Source of the DNA: Streptomyces globisporus
Lineage (GTDB): Bacteria > Actinomycetota > Actinomycetes > Streptomycetales > Streptomycetaceae
Assembly (NCBI GenBank): GCA_014649555.1
Contig: BMTG01000019.1
Coordinates: 25,290 to 89,289, forward strand
DNA length: 64,000 nucleotides
Direction of reading: 5' to 3'
Positions 1-9,521 of this stretch are shown here, in pieces. The notes beneath the pieces were generated by a model. The model saw only the letters and a program-made list of their open reading frames with translations. It searched no databases and had not been told where the DNA came from. Position numbers and translations under genes: made by a program. Within the stretch, counting starts at the first letter, position 1; each line of letters opens with the position of its first letter.

Positions 1-363
1 GGCCTTGAGCTCGGTGACGGACCCCATCTCGCCGAGCGCGTTGCCCATGCAGGTGATCGCGTCGAAGGTGCGGCCCAGGTCGAACGAACGCATGTCACCG
101 GCGTGCAGCGGGACGCCGGGAAGCCGGCCCGCCGCCTGCTCCAGCATCGCGGGCGCGTACTCGAGGCCCTCCACATGGCCGAAGAGCGTGGCGAGCGTCT
201 CCAGATGGGCTCCGGTGCCGCAGGCGACGTCCAGGAGCGACACGGCGTCGGGGCGGGCGGCGAGGATCAGCTCGGTGAGCCCGCGGGCCTCCAGGTCGAA
301 GTCCTTGCCGCGGCTGCGGAACACGAGGTCGTAGAACTTCGCGTGCTCGGGGCCGTACTCCAT
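1..363 (-). CDS. sgcA5: Aminosugar N,N-dimethyltransferase (partial, cut by left edge)
   Basis: This is the first 121 codons of a SAM-dependent methyltransferase; the 3' part lies outside the window. The product begins MEYGPEHAKFYDLVFRSRGK and has the SAM-binding motif LLDVACGTGAHLETL followed by VEGLEYAPAMLEQA and GDMRSFDLG, which is the pattern of the DesVI/TylM1 family that dimethylates an amino group on TDP-sugars. Its ATG shares one base with the stop of the upstream C-methyltransferase (TGATG), so the two are probably translationally coupled. In a C-1027-like pathway this enzyme would make the dimethylamino group of the deoxyaminosugar. The family call is firm; the exact substrate is inferred from context. 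Confidence 0.8.
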   Translation of the reverse strand, partial: MEYGPEHAKFYDLVFRSRGKDFDLEARGLTELILAARPDAVSLLDVACGTGAHLETLATLFGHVEGLEYAPAMLEQAAGRLPGVPLHAGDMRSFDLGRTFDAITCMGNALGEMGSVTELKA

Positions 364-1634
364 CAGACGAGCTCCTTCGCAGACTGGGCGGAGATGATTC
401 TGGGCTCCGGGATGGGAACGATGAACTTCCCTCCCGCCTCCAGGAAGCGGCGCTCCTTGCGGACGACCTCGTCGGTGTAGTTCCAGGCGAGGAGGAGGTA
501 GTAGTCCGGCTCGGTGGCGGCGACCTCCTCCGGAGGAAGGACCGGGATGCGGTTCCCCGGCAGCAGTTTGCCGTGCTTGAGGCTGGTGGTGTCGCCGCAG
601 ACGGTGATGTCCTGATCCGTCAGACCGCAGGCCATCAGCAACTGGGTCCCCTTGGACGGCGCTCCGTAGCCGGCCACGCGGTGGCCGTCCGCGGCCAGAC
701 CGCGAACGAGCGTACGGATCGCTTCGGTCACGCGCGTCACCCGCTCGGCGAACGCCCGGTAGGGGGCATCCGTCAGCAGTCCGCGCTCCTCCTCCAGGCC
801 GAGCAGCGCCGCGACCGAGGGCTCCGGGGCCCGTGCGGCCGACTCGCGCGCGGCGACGACCGCGATCGAGCCGCCGTGCACGGCGACCCGCTCCACGTCG
901 ATGATCCGCAGGCCGTGCGCGCCGAAGAGGTGGCGCAGTGTGTGCAGGGAGAAGTACGACAGGTGCTCGTGGTAGATCGTGTCGAACTGGTTCTCGTCGA
1001 GCAGGTTCAGCAGGTACGGCACCTCGATGACCAGGACGCCGTCGTCGTCGAGCACTGCGTCGACGCCGTCCAGGATGCGGTGCACGTCGTCGATGTGCGC
1101 GAAGCACTGGCGGCCGATGACGGCCTTGGCCCTGCCCTGCTCAAGGGCGATGCGGCCCGCGGGCTCCGGGCCGAAGAAGTCCGGGTCCGTGGGGATCCCC
1201 CGGGCGTTGGCGATCTCGGCGAGGTTGGCCGCCGGGTCGACCCCGGCCACCCGCATGCCCGCCGCCCTGAACATCGCGAGCTGGGTGCCGACGTTGCTGC
1301 CCAGCTCCACGACCAGGTCGCCGGAGGCGAGGCTCGCCCGGCGGGTCGCCAGCCCGACGATGTGCGCCATGTGCTCGCGGATCTGGTCGGAGTCGGAGGA
1401 GACGTAGACGTAGTGCTTGAACAGTGTCCCGGGGTCGACGACATGGCGAAGCGTCATCAGCCGGCACGACCGGCACACGATGACGTCGAGCGGGAAGACG
1501 TCCTGCGCCTCATCGGCGTCGGCCGGATCGACGAAACCGTTGGCCAGCGGCAGCGAACCGAAGGAGATCACCTCGGTCCAGTCGTCCGCACCGCATACAC
1601 GGCACGTCTCGTCCCGCCTGCATTTCTCCAGCAT
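363..1634 (-). CDS. sgcA3: NDP-hexose C-methyltransferase
   Basis: This 423-residue protein belongs to the TylC3/SgcA3 family of SAM-dependent C-methyltransferases acting on NDP-4-keto sugars. It has the N-terminal zinc-binding cysteines (CRVCG near residue 11 and CRSC near residue 54), the SAM motif VVELGSNVGTQL, the segment YHEHLSYFS and a C-terminal domain with GYGAPSKG, all typical of the family. The ATG at 1634 was chosen because AGGAG stands 5 bases before it; a longer reading frame has no ribosome site. It is followed immediately by the N-methyltransferase gene. C-methylation at C5 is expected for the C-1027 sugar, but the position methylated here cannot be read from sequence. Confidence 0.88.
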   Translation of the reverse strand: MLEKCRRDETCRVCGADDWTEVISFGSLPLANGFVDPADADEAQDVFPLDVIVCRSCRLMTLRHVVDPGTLFKHYVYVSSDSDQIREHMAHIVGLATRRASLASGDLVVELGSNVGTQLAMFRAAGMRVAGVDPAANLAEIANARGIPTDPDFFGPEPAGRIALEQGRAKAVIGRQCFAHIDDVHRILDGVDAVLDDDGVLVIEVPYLLNLLDENQFDTIYHEHLSYFSLHTLRHLFGAHGLRIIDVERVAVHGGSIAVVAARESAARAPEPSVAALLGLEEERGLLTDAPYRAFAERVTRVTEAIRTLVRGLAADGHRVAGYGAPSKGTQLLMACGLTDQDITVCGDTTSLKHGKLLPGNRIPVLPPEEVAATEPDYYLLLAWNYTDEVVRKERRFLEAGGKFIVPIPEPRIISAQSAKELV

Positions 1635-1740
1635 GAAGTCTCCTGACGGCGAATGCCGACGCATCGGGCCCGTCGGTCCGGGGACGGTCAATCTAGGGTT
1701 CCGGCCGACGGGCGCTCCACTTCGTATGTGCCCTACTGGT

Positions 1741-2898
1741 TCAGCGGAGCGGACGGGTGAACGCCCGTACGTCCTCGATGAGGAGCTGCGGCTGCTCCAT
1801 GGCCGCGAAGTGCCCGCCGCGGTCGAACTCGGTCCACCGCGTCAGGGTCGGCAGGATGCCCTCGGCGAACGCCCGGATCGGCCGGGTGGCGTCGTCCGGG
1901 AACACCGCGACGCCGACGGGGGCCGTCAGCGGCCAGGGCCCGCCCCAGGTGCGGGCGAAGTCCGCCATGCCGCGAGCCGACTCGTAGTACAACTGAGCGC
2001 TGGAACCGGCCGTCGCGGTCAGCCAGTAGATCATCACGTGGGTGAGCAGCCGGTCCCGGGAGATGGCCTCCTCCACGTTCTTGCCGCCGCTCCACTCCTG
2101 GAACTTGTCGAGAATCCAGGCGAGCTGGCCGACCGGGGAGTCGGTGAGGCCGTAGGCCAGGGTCTGCGGGCGGGTGGCCTGGATGCGCTGCCAGCCGATG
2201 CCGGTGTCGGCGAACTCCCCGCTGTGCGCCAGCTTGCCCAGGTCGCTCTCGTCCAGGCGCCCGATGGCCTCCGGGTCGTCCTGGGGCGGGAAGGTCACCA
2301 GCATGTTCAGGTGGACGCCGGCCACGTGCTCGGGGTCGGCCAGCCCCAGCTCCAGCGAGACGACCTTTCCCCAGTCGCCGCCCTGGGCGACGTAACGCTC
2401 GTAGCCGAGGCGGTTCATCAGCTCCGCCCAGGCGCGTGCGATCCGCCGCACGTCCCAGCCCGGCTCGGCCGTCGGGCCGGAGAAGCCGTAGCCCGGCATG
2501 GAGGGGACGACGACGTGGAAGGCGTCCGCCGGGTCGCCGCCGTGCGCGCGCGGGTCGCTCAGCGGCCCGATGACGTCGAGGAACTCGGCGACCGAGCCCG
2601 GCCAGCCGTGGGTGAGGATCAGCGGGATCGCGTCCGGCTCGGGCGAACGCACGTGCAGGAAGTGCACGTCGGCGCCGTCGATCGTGGTGACGAACTGGGG
2701 GAACGCGTTCAGCTCGGCCTCCGCGGCACGCCAGTCGTAGCCGTGGCGCCAGTGGTCGGTGAGCTCCTTGAGGTAGGACAGCGGCACTCCGCGGTCCCAT
2801 CCGGATCCGGGTATCTCCGACGGCCACCGGGTCGCGTCGATCCGGCGGTTCAGGTCGTCGATGTCGGACTGGTCGATCTCGATACGGAAGGGACGCAC
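1741..2898 (-). CDS. sgcF: Enediyne epoxide hydrolase (SgcF type)
   Basis: A 385-residue alpha/beta-hydrolase epoxide hydrolase with the N-terminal EHN domain. Visible landmarks are the oxyanion segment LTHGWPGSV, the nucleophile elbow QGGDWG with its Asp, the sequence [12 protein letters not shown], and the C-terminal catalytic His in [10 protein letters not shown]. The length fits microsomal-type bacterial epoxide hydrolases. In C-1027 and neocarzinostatin pathways the homologous enzyme opens an epoxide on the enediyne core to a vicinal diol, which then carries the peripheral acyl groups. The start is GTG at 2898. It follows the glutaminase gene after about 70 bases on the same strand. Regiochemistry and stereochemistry cannot be predicted here. 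Confidence 0.88.
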   Translation of the reverse strand: MRPFRIEIDQSDIDDLNRRIDATRWPSEIPGSGWDRGVPLSYLKELTDHWRHGYDWRAAEAELNAFPQFVTTIDGADVHFLHVRSPEPDAIPLILTHGWPGSVAEFLDVIGPLSDPRAHGGDPADAFHVVVPSMPGYGFSGPTAEPGWDVRRIARAWAELMNRLGYERYVAQGGDWGKVVSLELGLADPEHVAGVHLNMLVTFPPQDDPEAIGRLDESDLGKLAHSGEFADTGIGWQRIQATRPQTLAYGLTDSPVGQLAWILDKFQEWSGGKNVEEAISRDRLLTHVMIYWLTATAGSSAQLYYESARGMADFARTWGGPWPLTAPVGVAVFPDDATRPIRAFAEGILPTLTRWTEFDRGGHFAAMEQPQLLIEDVRAFTRPLR

Positions 2899-2971
2899 AG
2901 TGAATCCACCCTCGTGATTGTGGGAGCGGGGCGGCGCGAGGCGGCCGCCCCGAGGTGATCGGGGACCGTGC

Positions 2972-3634
2972 TCAGGCCGCTTCGGCCGGCGCGGCCGCGC
3001 CGGCCGAAGCGGTGAAGGACCGCACGGAAGACAGGAAGTTGCGGATCATCGGCATGCCGTGTTCGGTCCGGAAGCTCTCCGGATGGAACTGGACGGACTC
3101 CACCGGCAGCGAACGGTGGCGCAGGCCCATCACGTAGCCGTCGTCCGTGGAGCGCGCGGTGACCTCGAGGGACGGCGGGACCGTGCCCTCCGGCACGATC
3201 AGTGAGTGGTAGCGGGTCGCTGAGAACCCCGCGGGCAGCCCGGTGAACACTCCGCGCCCGTCGTGCGTGATCCGGCTCGTCTTCCCGTGCATGAGATGCC
3301 GGGCGGGGACGGTGGCGGCGCCGTAGGCGCGGGCGACGGCCTGATGCCCCAGACAGACCCCGAGCAGCGGGACCCGGCCGGCGAAGGCCTGGACGATCTC
3401 GACGTGCCCGGAGGTGTCGGGGTGGCCGGGGCCCGGCCCGAGTAGGACTGCGTCCGGCCGCATCAGCCCCATCTCGTCCGGGGTCATGAGGTGCGACCGC
3501 ACCATGACAGGCTCCGCGCCGGCGGACATCAGATACTGGCGCAGGATGTCGACGAAGCTGTCGAACGCGTCGACCACCAGGACCCGCGGGGCCTCGGTGC
3601 CTGCGCCGGATCCGTCGGGAGACCACAAGCTCAC
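2972..3634 (-). CDS. Anthranilate synthase component II-like glutamine amidotransferase
   Basis: A 220-residue TrpG-type class I glutaminase. The triad is visible: Cys94 in GVCLGHQAV, and His184 and Glu186 in VQFHPES. The oxyanion region reads [14 protein letters not shown]. It should supply ammonia to the neighbouring SgcD-type synthase for amination of chorismate. The GTG start overlaps the stop of that gene by four bases (GTGA), so the subunits are coupled. Its location among benzoxazolinate genes argues against primary tryptophan metabolism. I recall this subunit being called SgcD1 in C-1027 but am not certain, so no symbol is given. Confidence 0.88.
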   Translation of the reverse strand: MSLWSPDGSGAGTEAPRVLVVDAFDSFVDILRQYLMSAGAEPVMVRSHLMTPDEMGLMRPDAVLLGPGPGHPDTSGHVEIVQAFAGRVPLLGVCLGHQAVARAYGAATVPARHLMHGKTSRITHDGRGVFTGLPAGFSATRYHSLIVPEGTVPPSLEVTARSTDDGYVMGLRHRSLPVESVQFHPESFRTEHGMPMIRNFLSSVRSFTASAGAAAPAEAA

Positions 3635-5112
3635 AGCAACTCCTCTCCGGTGACCGCCCAGTGAGTGGCGCTCATCTTGGCCAGCGTCTCCGTCCACTCC
3701 GCCCCCGGTTCGGAATCGGCGACGATTCCGGCCGAGGCCCGGGTGCGGTAGACGCCCTCGTGGTGGAAAAGGGTCCGGATGCACAGCGCGAGGTTGGTGT
3801 ACCCGCCCACGTCGAGGAGGCCGAGCGCCCCCGCGTACAGGCCGCGGCGGCTGCGCTCGACGGACTCGATGATCTCCATGGCGCGGATCTTCGGCGCGCC
3901 CGTCATGGTGCCGGCGGGGAACAGGGCGGCGATGCTGTCGAAGGCGTCGGTGTCCACCCGCGCCCGGCCGACCACCGTGGAGACCAGGTGCAGCACGTGG
4001 GAGTAGCCCTCCACGTCCAGCTGGTCGGGTACGTCGAGCGTGTTCGGCCGGGCGATCCGTCCGATGTCGTTGCGGCAGAGGTCCACCAGCATGGTGTGCT
4101 CGGCGATCTCCTTGGGATCCGACCTCAGCCGGACTCCCGCGGCGATGCCGCCGTCCGCACCGGATCGCGGCACCGTGCCCGCGATCGGCCGCATCGTGAC
4201 CTCGCCGTCCTCGATGCGTACGAACAGCTCGGGGCTGGCGCCGATCAGACGGTGCCCGTCGATGCCCGCCAGATACATGTACGGGGAGGCGTTCCGCCCG
4301 CGCAGCCGCTGGTAGACGTCCGCGGGGTCGGCCGTCGAGCGGATGGAGAGCTCGTGACCGATCTGCACCTGGTAGATGTCGCCGACGGCGATGTGCTTCA
4401 GACACCGCTCGACGTCGTTCGCGAACACCTCGGGGGCGCTGTCGTCGGTGACCGCCGAGGCGGGGAAGCCGTCGGCGGACGGATCGGGCCAGGCCCGCTC
4501 CGCGTCGGCCAGGAGCCCGGTGACGGTCTCCGGCGCGAGGCCGGGCCAGTACGGGGACTCGTGGAGCAGCAGTTCGCATCGGCCGGTGGCGAGATCGGTG
4601 ACCACGCTGCCCCGGTGCAGGACCATGCGGACGTCGGGCAGGCCCGGCCGGTCCTCGATGAGGTGGGGCAGGTCCTCGATGTAGCGGGCCGTGTCGTACC
4701 CGAAGAAGCCGAGGAACCCGAAGCGGAAGCCGGACGCGGACCCCTCGGCGTCGAACATGTCCCGCATGGCCCGCAGCAGCGGCCACAACCCGCCCGCGGT
4801 ACGCAGCCGCAGCCCCTGGGGGCCGTCCTCCAGGAGCGCGCCGGCCCGCTCCAGGAGCAGGCCCCGCAGGGCGGGTACGCCCTCGACGCGCACCACCCGG
4901 TCGGTGACCGAGAGCGAGAGCAGCGCGCCGAAGCCGACGAACTGGTGCCTGCGGTCGCGGGCCGGGCCGGCCGCGGACTCCAGGAGGTAGACCTCGTCGG
5001 GGCCGAAGTGCTCGGCCAGCGCGCGGTAGGCGGGCAGGGCGCCCGTCTCCTTCACATCGAGGCGTCGTGTCCGAACCCGCACCGGGGCCGAGACCACGCA
5101 CTGGTCGGTCAT
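3631..5112 (-). CDS. sgcD: 2-amino-2-deoxyisochorismate synthase (anthranilate synthase I-like)
   Basis: A 493-residue chorismate-utilising enzyme with a TrpE-type N-terminal domain and a full chorismate-binding domain. Typical segments are FGFLGFFGYDTARYIEDLPH, GDIYQVQIGHELS, RPIAGTVPRSG, VDLCRNDIGR, FPAGTMTGAPKIRAMEII and the C-terminal RASAGIVADS. In C-1027, SgcD stops at 2-amino-2-deoxyisochorismate (ADIC) without pyruvate loss, and SgcG then oxidises it to 3-enolpyruvoylanthranilate. Sequence alone does not prove ADIC rather than anthranilate as product; the SgcG-type neighbour is the main argument. The ATG at 5112 has an upstream GGGAGGACC ribosome site. It lies 17 bases after the ligase gene and overlaps the glutaminase gene. 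Confidence 0.87.
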   Translation of the reverse strand: MTDQCVVSAPVRVRTRRLDVKETGALPAYRALAEHFGPDEVYLLESAAGPARDRRHQFVGFGALLSLSVTDRVVRVEGVPALRGLLLERAGALLEDGPQGLRLRTAGGLWPLLRAMRDMFDAEGSASGFRFGFLGFFGYDTARYIEDLPHLIEDRPGLPDVRMVLHRGSVVTDLATGRCELLLHESPYWPGLAPETVTGLLADAERAWPDPSADGFPASAVTDDSAPEVFANDVERCLKHIAVGDIYQVQIGHELSIRSTADPADVYQRLRGRNASPYMYLAGIDGHRLIGASPELFVRIEDGEVTMRPIAGTVPRSGADGGIAAGVRLRSDPKEIAEHTMLVDLCRNDIGRIARPNTLDVPDQLDVEGYSHVLHLVSTVVGRARVDTDAFDSIAALFPAGTMTGAPKIRAMEIIESVERSRRGLYAGALGLLDVGGYTNLALCIRTLFHHEGVYRTRASAGIVADSEPGAEWTETLAKMSATHWAVTGEELL

Positions 5113-5129
5113 CCTGGGGTCCTCCCGGA

Positions 5130-6584
5130 TCACGTGGTGATGGCGTAGCGGTGTGCCACCTGACGGGCGGTCAGCACCGCCCGGTCGGGGCCGGAGCGGT
5201 TGTCGACGACGCGCGCGGCCTTCCAGCTGACGAAGGAGCCGGTGTGGGTCACGGGGTCGAGGTCGGTGTCCACGACGATGCCGGCGTGCGCGCCGGTCCG
5301 CTCCCTGAGCCGGGCGGCGACGGCCTCGCCGATGCCCTGCCGTTCCCCCTCGGCGCCGGCCAGCAGGTCCATGCGCACGGTGACGGCGTCGCTGCCGTCG
5401 TCCTGCCGGTCGATGACGACCTGGTAGCCGAGGCAGCCGCCGACCCCGTCGAGGATCGCGGCCTCCAGCTCGGCGGGCTGGAGGGTCACGTCGCCCAGGG
5501 GGATGCGGTCCGCGACCCGGCCGATGACCTGGATCCGCGGTCCCGGCAGCGGGTCCCCGGGGCCCGCCGGAAGGATGCGGACCAGGTCCCCGGTGCGGTA
5601 GCGGATCAGTGGTTTGATGCCGTCCACCAGCATGGTGAGGACGAGTTCGCCCTCTCCCGTGTCGCCGACCACGGCGCCGGTGTCCGGTTCGACGAGTTCG
5701 GTCAAGTAGTTGGGCTGGGCGAGGTGGAGCGCTCCGGTGTCCGCTCCGGTGGCGATGCACAGGGCTTCCTGGGAGCCGTAGAGCGTGGGCCGCACCACGG
5801 CTTGCGGCCAGAGGGTCGCCACGTTGTCGGCGAACTGCGGGGTGCAGATCTCCCCCAGCGTGAGGAAGAGCTTCACGGGAAGCCGGGCCAGGTCGTAGCC
5901 GTAGTGCAGGGCCGCCTTGGCAAGGCTCAGGCACAGCGCCGGAGCACAGACGACGACCTCGACCTCCAGCTCCTCGATCAGCCGCAGCGCCTTGCGGAAC
6001 CCCACCCTGGGGGACTCGGGCCAGATCTTGACGTGGCAGGCCCCCAGCTCCGCCGCCACCGCGGTGAACACGTCCCCGAACGCGTACAGCTCCGACGGCC
6101 CCATCAGGCCCACGACGGGCATCCGCCCCCCGAACCGGGCTTCCAGCATGCGGCGCCAGGACTCCCGGACGGCGATGTTGCTGGTCGCGATGTCCTTCTC
6201 GCCGCGCGGGCACGGGGTGGCCGCCCCGGTGGTCCCGGTGGTCTCGTAGTAGATGCGCGCTTCGTGCAGCGGGCCCGACAGGACGTCGTGCATCTCCCGC
6301 CGCAGGTCGTCCTTGGTGGTGAAGGGCAGGTCCGCCAGGTTCGCGGGGGTGACGGCCTCGACGTCCATGCCTGCCAGGTGGCGGCGGTAGAACGGCGAGC
6401 GGCGGGTGACGTGGCGCAGTACGGCCGTCAGCCGTTCGCCCTCCCAGCGCTCGCGGTCGGCGGCGGTGAGTTCGCCGCGGTAGAACGCGTCGCTCACCTG
6501 CCCGTAGGCGGACCAGAACCCGCTGTCCGCGTCGGGGCCCAGCGGCCCGGTCCCGCCGGGACCGGGCCGCCGGCCGTCTCTCAC
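5130..6584 (-). CDS. PaaK-like aryl-CoA ligase, benzoxazolinate branch
   Basis: A 484-residue member of the phenylacetate-CoA ligase branch of the adenylate-forming enzymes. It carries the nucleotide-binding loop [13 protein letters not shown], the motif TLYGSQEA, and GDLVR followed by [23 protein letters not shown], the hinge and C-terminal region. It starts at GTG 6584, overlapping the SgcG-type gene by four bases (GTGA), and sits between that gene and the ADIC synthase. The most likely role is activating an aminohydroxybenzoate or benzoxazolinate acid for cyclisation or transfer, like the CoA ligase of the C-1027 D-series. A second PaaK-like gene at 14986-16296 makes it unclear which one corresponds to SgcD5. 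Confidence 0.82.
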   Translation of the reverse strand: MRDGRRPGPGGTGPLGPDADSGFWSAYGQVSDAFYRGELTAADRERWEGERLTAVLRHVTRRSPFYRRHLAGMDVEAVTPANLADLPFTTKDDLRREMHDVLSGPLHEARIYYETTGTTGAATPCPRGEKDIATSNIAVRESWRRMLEARFGGRMPVVGLMGPSELYAFGDVFTAVAAELGACHVKIWPESPRVGFRKALRLIEELEVEVVVCAPALCLSLAKAALHYGYDLARLPVKLFLTLGEICTPQFADNVATLWPQAVVRPTLYGSQEALCIATGADTGALHLAQPNYLTELVEPDTGAVVGDTGEGELVLTMLVDGIKPLIRYRTGDLVRILPAGPGDPLPGPRIQVIGRVADRIPLGDVTLQPAELEAAILDGVGGCLGYQVVIDRQDDGSDAVTVRMDLLAGAEGERQGIGEAVAARLRERTGAHAGIVVDTDLDPVTHTGSFVSWKAARVVDNRSGPDRAVLTARQVAHRYAITT

Positions 6585-7252
6585 GGCTGTGCCTGGAGTT
6601 CGTTGAGCGCGAGGCCGACCCGCTCGTTGACCTCGCTGGAGGCCAGCACGTCCGAACGGCCGGTGAGCCGACGGTGTTCGTCGAGCAGTTCGATCATGTC
6701 CGTCATCCTTTCGACCAGGCGCGAGACGTTGGTGAGGCCCTCCTCGTCCTTGAGCGCGTCGCCCCGGTGCAGCGCGTGCACCGTCGCCGGGAAGCCGCTG
6801 CCCACCAGGATCATCCGGTTGAGCAGGGCATTGACGGTCAGCTGAGCCCATACCTCGCCGGCGCTGTAGCGGCGGGCGACCGAGATGATCCCCGCGACCT
6901 TGTTGCTCAGCGGCCGGTCGAAGCGCAGATATCCGACTCCGGCACGCTCGATGAAGGTCTGCATGAGGCTGGCCGTGCCGAATCCGTGCACGGGCGCCGC
7001 GAAGATGATCCCGTCCGCCGCGACCATCTTCGCCACGACCTCGGGCACCCCGTCGGCCAGGGTGCAGGCCACCGGCCTGTCGTTGCAGTCCCCGCAGGGC
7101 CCGCACCGCTCCATCCTGATCGAGCGCAGGTCGACGGCCTCGAAGTCGACGCCGCGGTTCTCGGCTACGCGTGCCGCGTGCCGCAGTACGTCGGCGGTGT
7201 TGCCGTCACGTTCCGAACCGTTGATCGCGAGGATCTTGAGTTGTGCGCTCAC
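6581..7252 (-). CDS. sgcG: FMN/iron-sulfur ADIC dehydrogenase
   Basis: A 223-residue flavodoxin-fold NAD(P)H/FMN oxidoreductase. The N-terminal FMN loop reads [14 protein letters not shown], and a cysteine cluster follows: Cys50, Cys53, Cys56 and Cys63 ([17 protein letters not shown]). This combination matches SgcG of C-1027, an FMN enzyme with an iron-sulfur cluster that oxidises ADIC to 3-enolpyruvoylanthranilate, the first committed step to benzoxazolinate. The start is GTG 7252 with a perfect AAGGAGG ribosome site. Its stop overlaps the start of the CoA ligase gene. With the adjacent chorismate aminase this is the strongest evidence for a benzoxazolinate-type moiety. Confidence 0.88.
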   Translation of the reverse strand: MSAQLKILAINGSERDGNTADVLRHAARVAENRGVDFEAVDLRSIRMERCGPCGDCNDRPVACTLADGVPEVVAKMVAADGIIFAAPVHGFGTASLMQTFIERAGVGYLRFDRPLSNKVAGIISVARRYSAGEVWAQLTVNALLNRMILVGSGFPATVHALHRGDALKDEEGLTNVSRLVERMTDMIELLDEHRRLTGRSDVLASSEVNERVGLALNELQAQP

Positions 7253-7271
7253 GAGGGGCCTCCTTGGTGAG

Positions 7272-8594
7272 TCAGGTGCGCTCGGCGGTCGGCTCGGGGG
7301 AACTGTCTGGCCGCCGCTGGTCCGGGAGCCGCAGGGCCGGCTCGGCGGGGGCGGGAGGAAGACCGCCCCGCGGCGGGCCGCCGCGCTCGCCGAACCGGAT
7401 GAGGGGCTTCTCGACGAGATAGAAGCTGATGGTCGCCAGCACGACGCTGATCGAGATCGTGAAGAGGAACAGTTCCCAGAACCCCATGTCACCCCGGAAT
7501 TCCGGCGTTGGCACGGGAGACTTGCCGAAGATGCTGCCGTTCCTGAGCCAGAGGTTGATCACGATCTCGTGCCAGAGGTAGACGCCGAGGGAGATCTGGC
7601 CGAGGAAGAGGATCGGCTTGCTGGTGAAGAGCGCGTCCGAGAACCGGGACTCGGCGCCGGGGACCGTCATCGGTGCCAGGAGCAGCAGCGTGAAGGAGGT
7701 CAGGATGAAGTGGTCGACGAGCTCCTGGGCCAGGGCCGCGTTGTCGCCCATACCCGGGATGCCGATGGGCTTGGTGGCGTAGAGGAGGTACAGCGGGATG
7801 AGCGGGACCCAGCAGATCAGCGGGCGCCGGATCACGAACCGGTAGAAGCCCGGGGTCCCGGGCGTCGCCTCGGCGTACGCGGAGTAGATGGCCAGTGCCA
7901 TGCCCGCGGCGAAGCAGCCGGCGTAGTAGGGCGGCCAGTACCACTGCATCGTCGCACCGGTGGAGGGGAGGTTGGTGTACGTGACCCAGCCGATGGCCAT
8001 GACTTCCAGCGCGGCCAGCGGCAGCAGGAGGCGGCGTGCCTTCTGCCCGGGAGTGCTGCCGCCCCGCGCGAGCCGGTGGCCGATCCAGGCGATCAGCGGC
8101 AGGGCGAGGTAGAACGTGAACTCGGCGGGGACCGTCCAGGTGGGCTCGATGCCGTGCATCGGCTGGCCCTCGGGCAGGTAGAAGTGCATGAGCAGCACGG
8201 GCCGCAGGACATCGCTGACGCTGTCGATCTCGAACCAGTTGTAGCCGGGGATCGCGAACACGAGCAGCAAGTAGTAGGCGGGCAGGATGCGCAGGGCCCG
8301 GCGTTTGAGGAACCGTCCGGTGGCGGGCCGCTTCGTCCCGCTGATGGTGACGCGGGCGTAGGGCTTGTACAGCATCATTCCGGACAGAGCGAAGAAGGGG
8401 GGAAGGCATACCCCCAGACCGTCCGCGAGGACGCCCCAGAACGGTTTGCCCGGCTCACCGACGAAGCTGCCCACTCCGGCCTGGAAGGCGACGTGGTAGA
8501 CGACCACACCCAGCGCGAGGACACCTCGCAGTCCCTCGAACTTCGGTATTCGCTTGCTTTTTGCGCCACCTGTGTCGCGAAGGACGTCCCCCAT
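7272..8594 (-). CDS. sgcD6: Integral membrane acyltransferase (acyltransferase 3 family)
   Basis: A 440-residue OafA-type membrane acyltransferase. The N-terminus has the family signature [19 protein letters not shown] with the conserved Arg and His, followed by about ten hydrophobic segments. The tail after residue 400 is rich in Pro, Gly and Arg and is probably cytoplasmic. In C-1027 the acyltransferase SgcD6 is thought to transfer the benzoxazolinate acyl group from CoA to the enediyne core; the membrane location would couple this late step to export. ATG 8594 is preceded by AAAGGGGAC. It lies 19 bases before the SgcG-type gene on the same strand. Confidence 0.82.
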   Translation of the reverse strand: MGDVLRDTGGAKSKRIPKFEGLRGVLALGVVVYHVAFQAGVGSFVGEPGKPFWGVLADGLGVCLPPFFALSGMMLYKPYARVTISGTKRPATGRFLKRRALRILPAYYLLLVFAIPGYNWFEIDSVSDVLRPVLLMHFYLPEGQPMHGIEPTWTVPAEFTFYLALPLIAWIGHRLARGGSTPGQKARRLLLPLAALEVMAIGWVTYTNLPSTGATMQWYWPPYYAGCFAAGMALAIYSAYAEATPGTPGFYRFVIRRPLICWVPLIPLYLLYATKPIGIPGMGDNAALAQELVDHFILTSFTLLLLAPMTVPGAESRFSDALFTSKPILFLGQISLGVYLWHEIVINLWLRNGSIFGKSPVPTPEFRGDMGFWELFLFTISISVVLATISFYLVEKPLIRFGERGGPPRGGLPPAPAEPALRLPDQRRPDSSPEPTAERT

Positions 8595-8692
8595 GGAACA
8601 GTCCCCTTTCCCTTGGCACTTGCTCGTTGACTTCCCGAAATAGTCGGGTCTGCGGAGTGTGAGCCGCATCTCCAATCGTGCTGTTCCGGTGC

Positions 8693-9271
8693 TCAGGACG
8701 ACTTGTTTCGGCCTGAGTGGGAAGGCAGCCACCCCCGCCGCCCCGCCTCAGCCAGGCCGGGGGCCGAGGAGTCCCGTTCCGAGAGGATCGGAGTGATCTC
8801 CGGCGGCCAGGCGATGCCCACCTCCGGATCCAGCGGATTCAAGCCATGTTCGAGCCGGGGGTCGTAGGCCGCCGAGCACAGGTAGACGATCACCGCCTCG
8901 TCGCTCAGCGTGAGGAATCCGAAGCCCAGCCCCGCGGAGACGTACAGCGCCCGTCCGTTCTCCTCGCCGAGCTCCACGGTCCGCCAGCCCCCGAAGGTGG
9001 GCGACCCCACCCGGATGTCGACCACGGCGCCGAGCACGCTGCCGCGCAGGCAGCTGAAGTACTTGGCCTGGCCGGGTACGCCCCCGGCGAAGTGGATGCC
9101 CCGCAGCACCCCGTGGGAGGAGATGGCGCAGTTCGCCTGCCGCAGGTCGAAGGAGTGGCCTACGGTGCGGCGGAAGGGCTCGCCCTGGAACCACTCGCGA
9201 AACGAGCCCCGTTCGTCACGGAAGACCTGCTTCTCCTCCGTCCACGCTCCCGAGATCCCGATCGGCTTCAT
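8693..9271 (-). CDS. dTDP-4-keto-6-deoxyhexose 3,5-epimerase-like (RmlC)
   Basis: A 192-residue RmlC-type cupin epimerase. The catalytic His lies in HGVLRGIHFAGG, and the segments VVDIRVGSPTFGGW and ALYVSAGLGFGFLTLSDEAVIVYLC follow the family closely. It would epimerise a dTDP-4-keto sugar made by the 4,6-dehydratase at 12.3 kb. The usual LRGLHYQ is IHFAGG here, a small deviation near the active site, so 5-epimerase or 3-epimerase specificity is open. ATG 9271 has GAAGGGG upstream. The gene starts a minus-strand run and faces the plus-strand FAD oxygenase gene across about 250 bases that should hold divergent promoters. Confidence 0.87.
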   Translation of the reverse strand: MKPIGISGAWTEEKQVFRDERGSFREWFQGEPFRRTVGHSFDLRQANCAISSHGVLRGIHFAGGVPGQAKYFSCLRGSVLGAVVDIRVGSPTFGGWRTVELGEENGRALYVSAGLGFGFLTLSDEAVIVYLCSAAYDPRLEHGLNPLDPEVGIAWPPEITPILSERDSSAPGLAEAGRRGWLPSHSGRNKSS

Positions 9272-9521
9272 CGCTGGCCCCTTCTCTCGACTTCTCTCGA
9301 CGACTCGCGGGAGGCGGCCGAGGGGTCCGCCGGGCCCGTGGGAACGCCGCAGTCTAGATGCGGCGGCACCGGGGGCAGGGGGGTGCGGACGACGTCCGCC
9401 CCACCTCAGCACACCGGGAGATGCAGGTCGGTGACGGGCGACGTGACGATGCAACGGTCCGAGGCCCGGTTGCCCGGACGACGGCCCACAGAGCCATCGG
9501 AGCAACGGAGGCGGACCGCAG

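Noticed and set aside
3661-5148. 495-residue plus-strand frame opposite the ADIC synthase
   Set aside because: Shadow frame; the minus-strand gene carries the complete chorismate-binding motifs.
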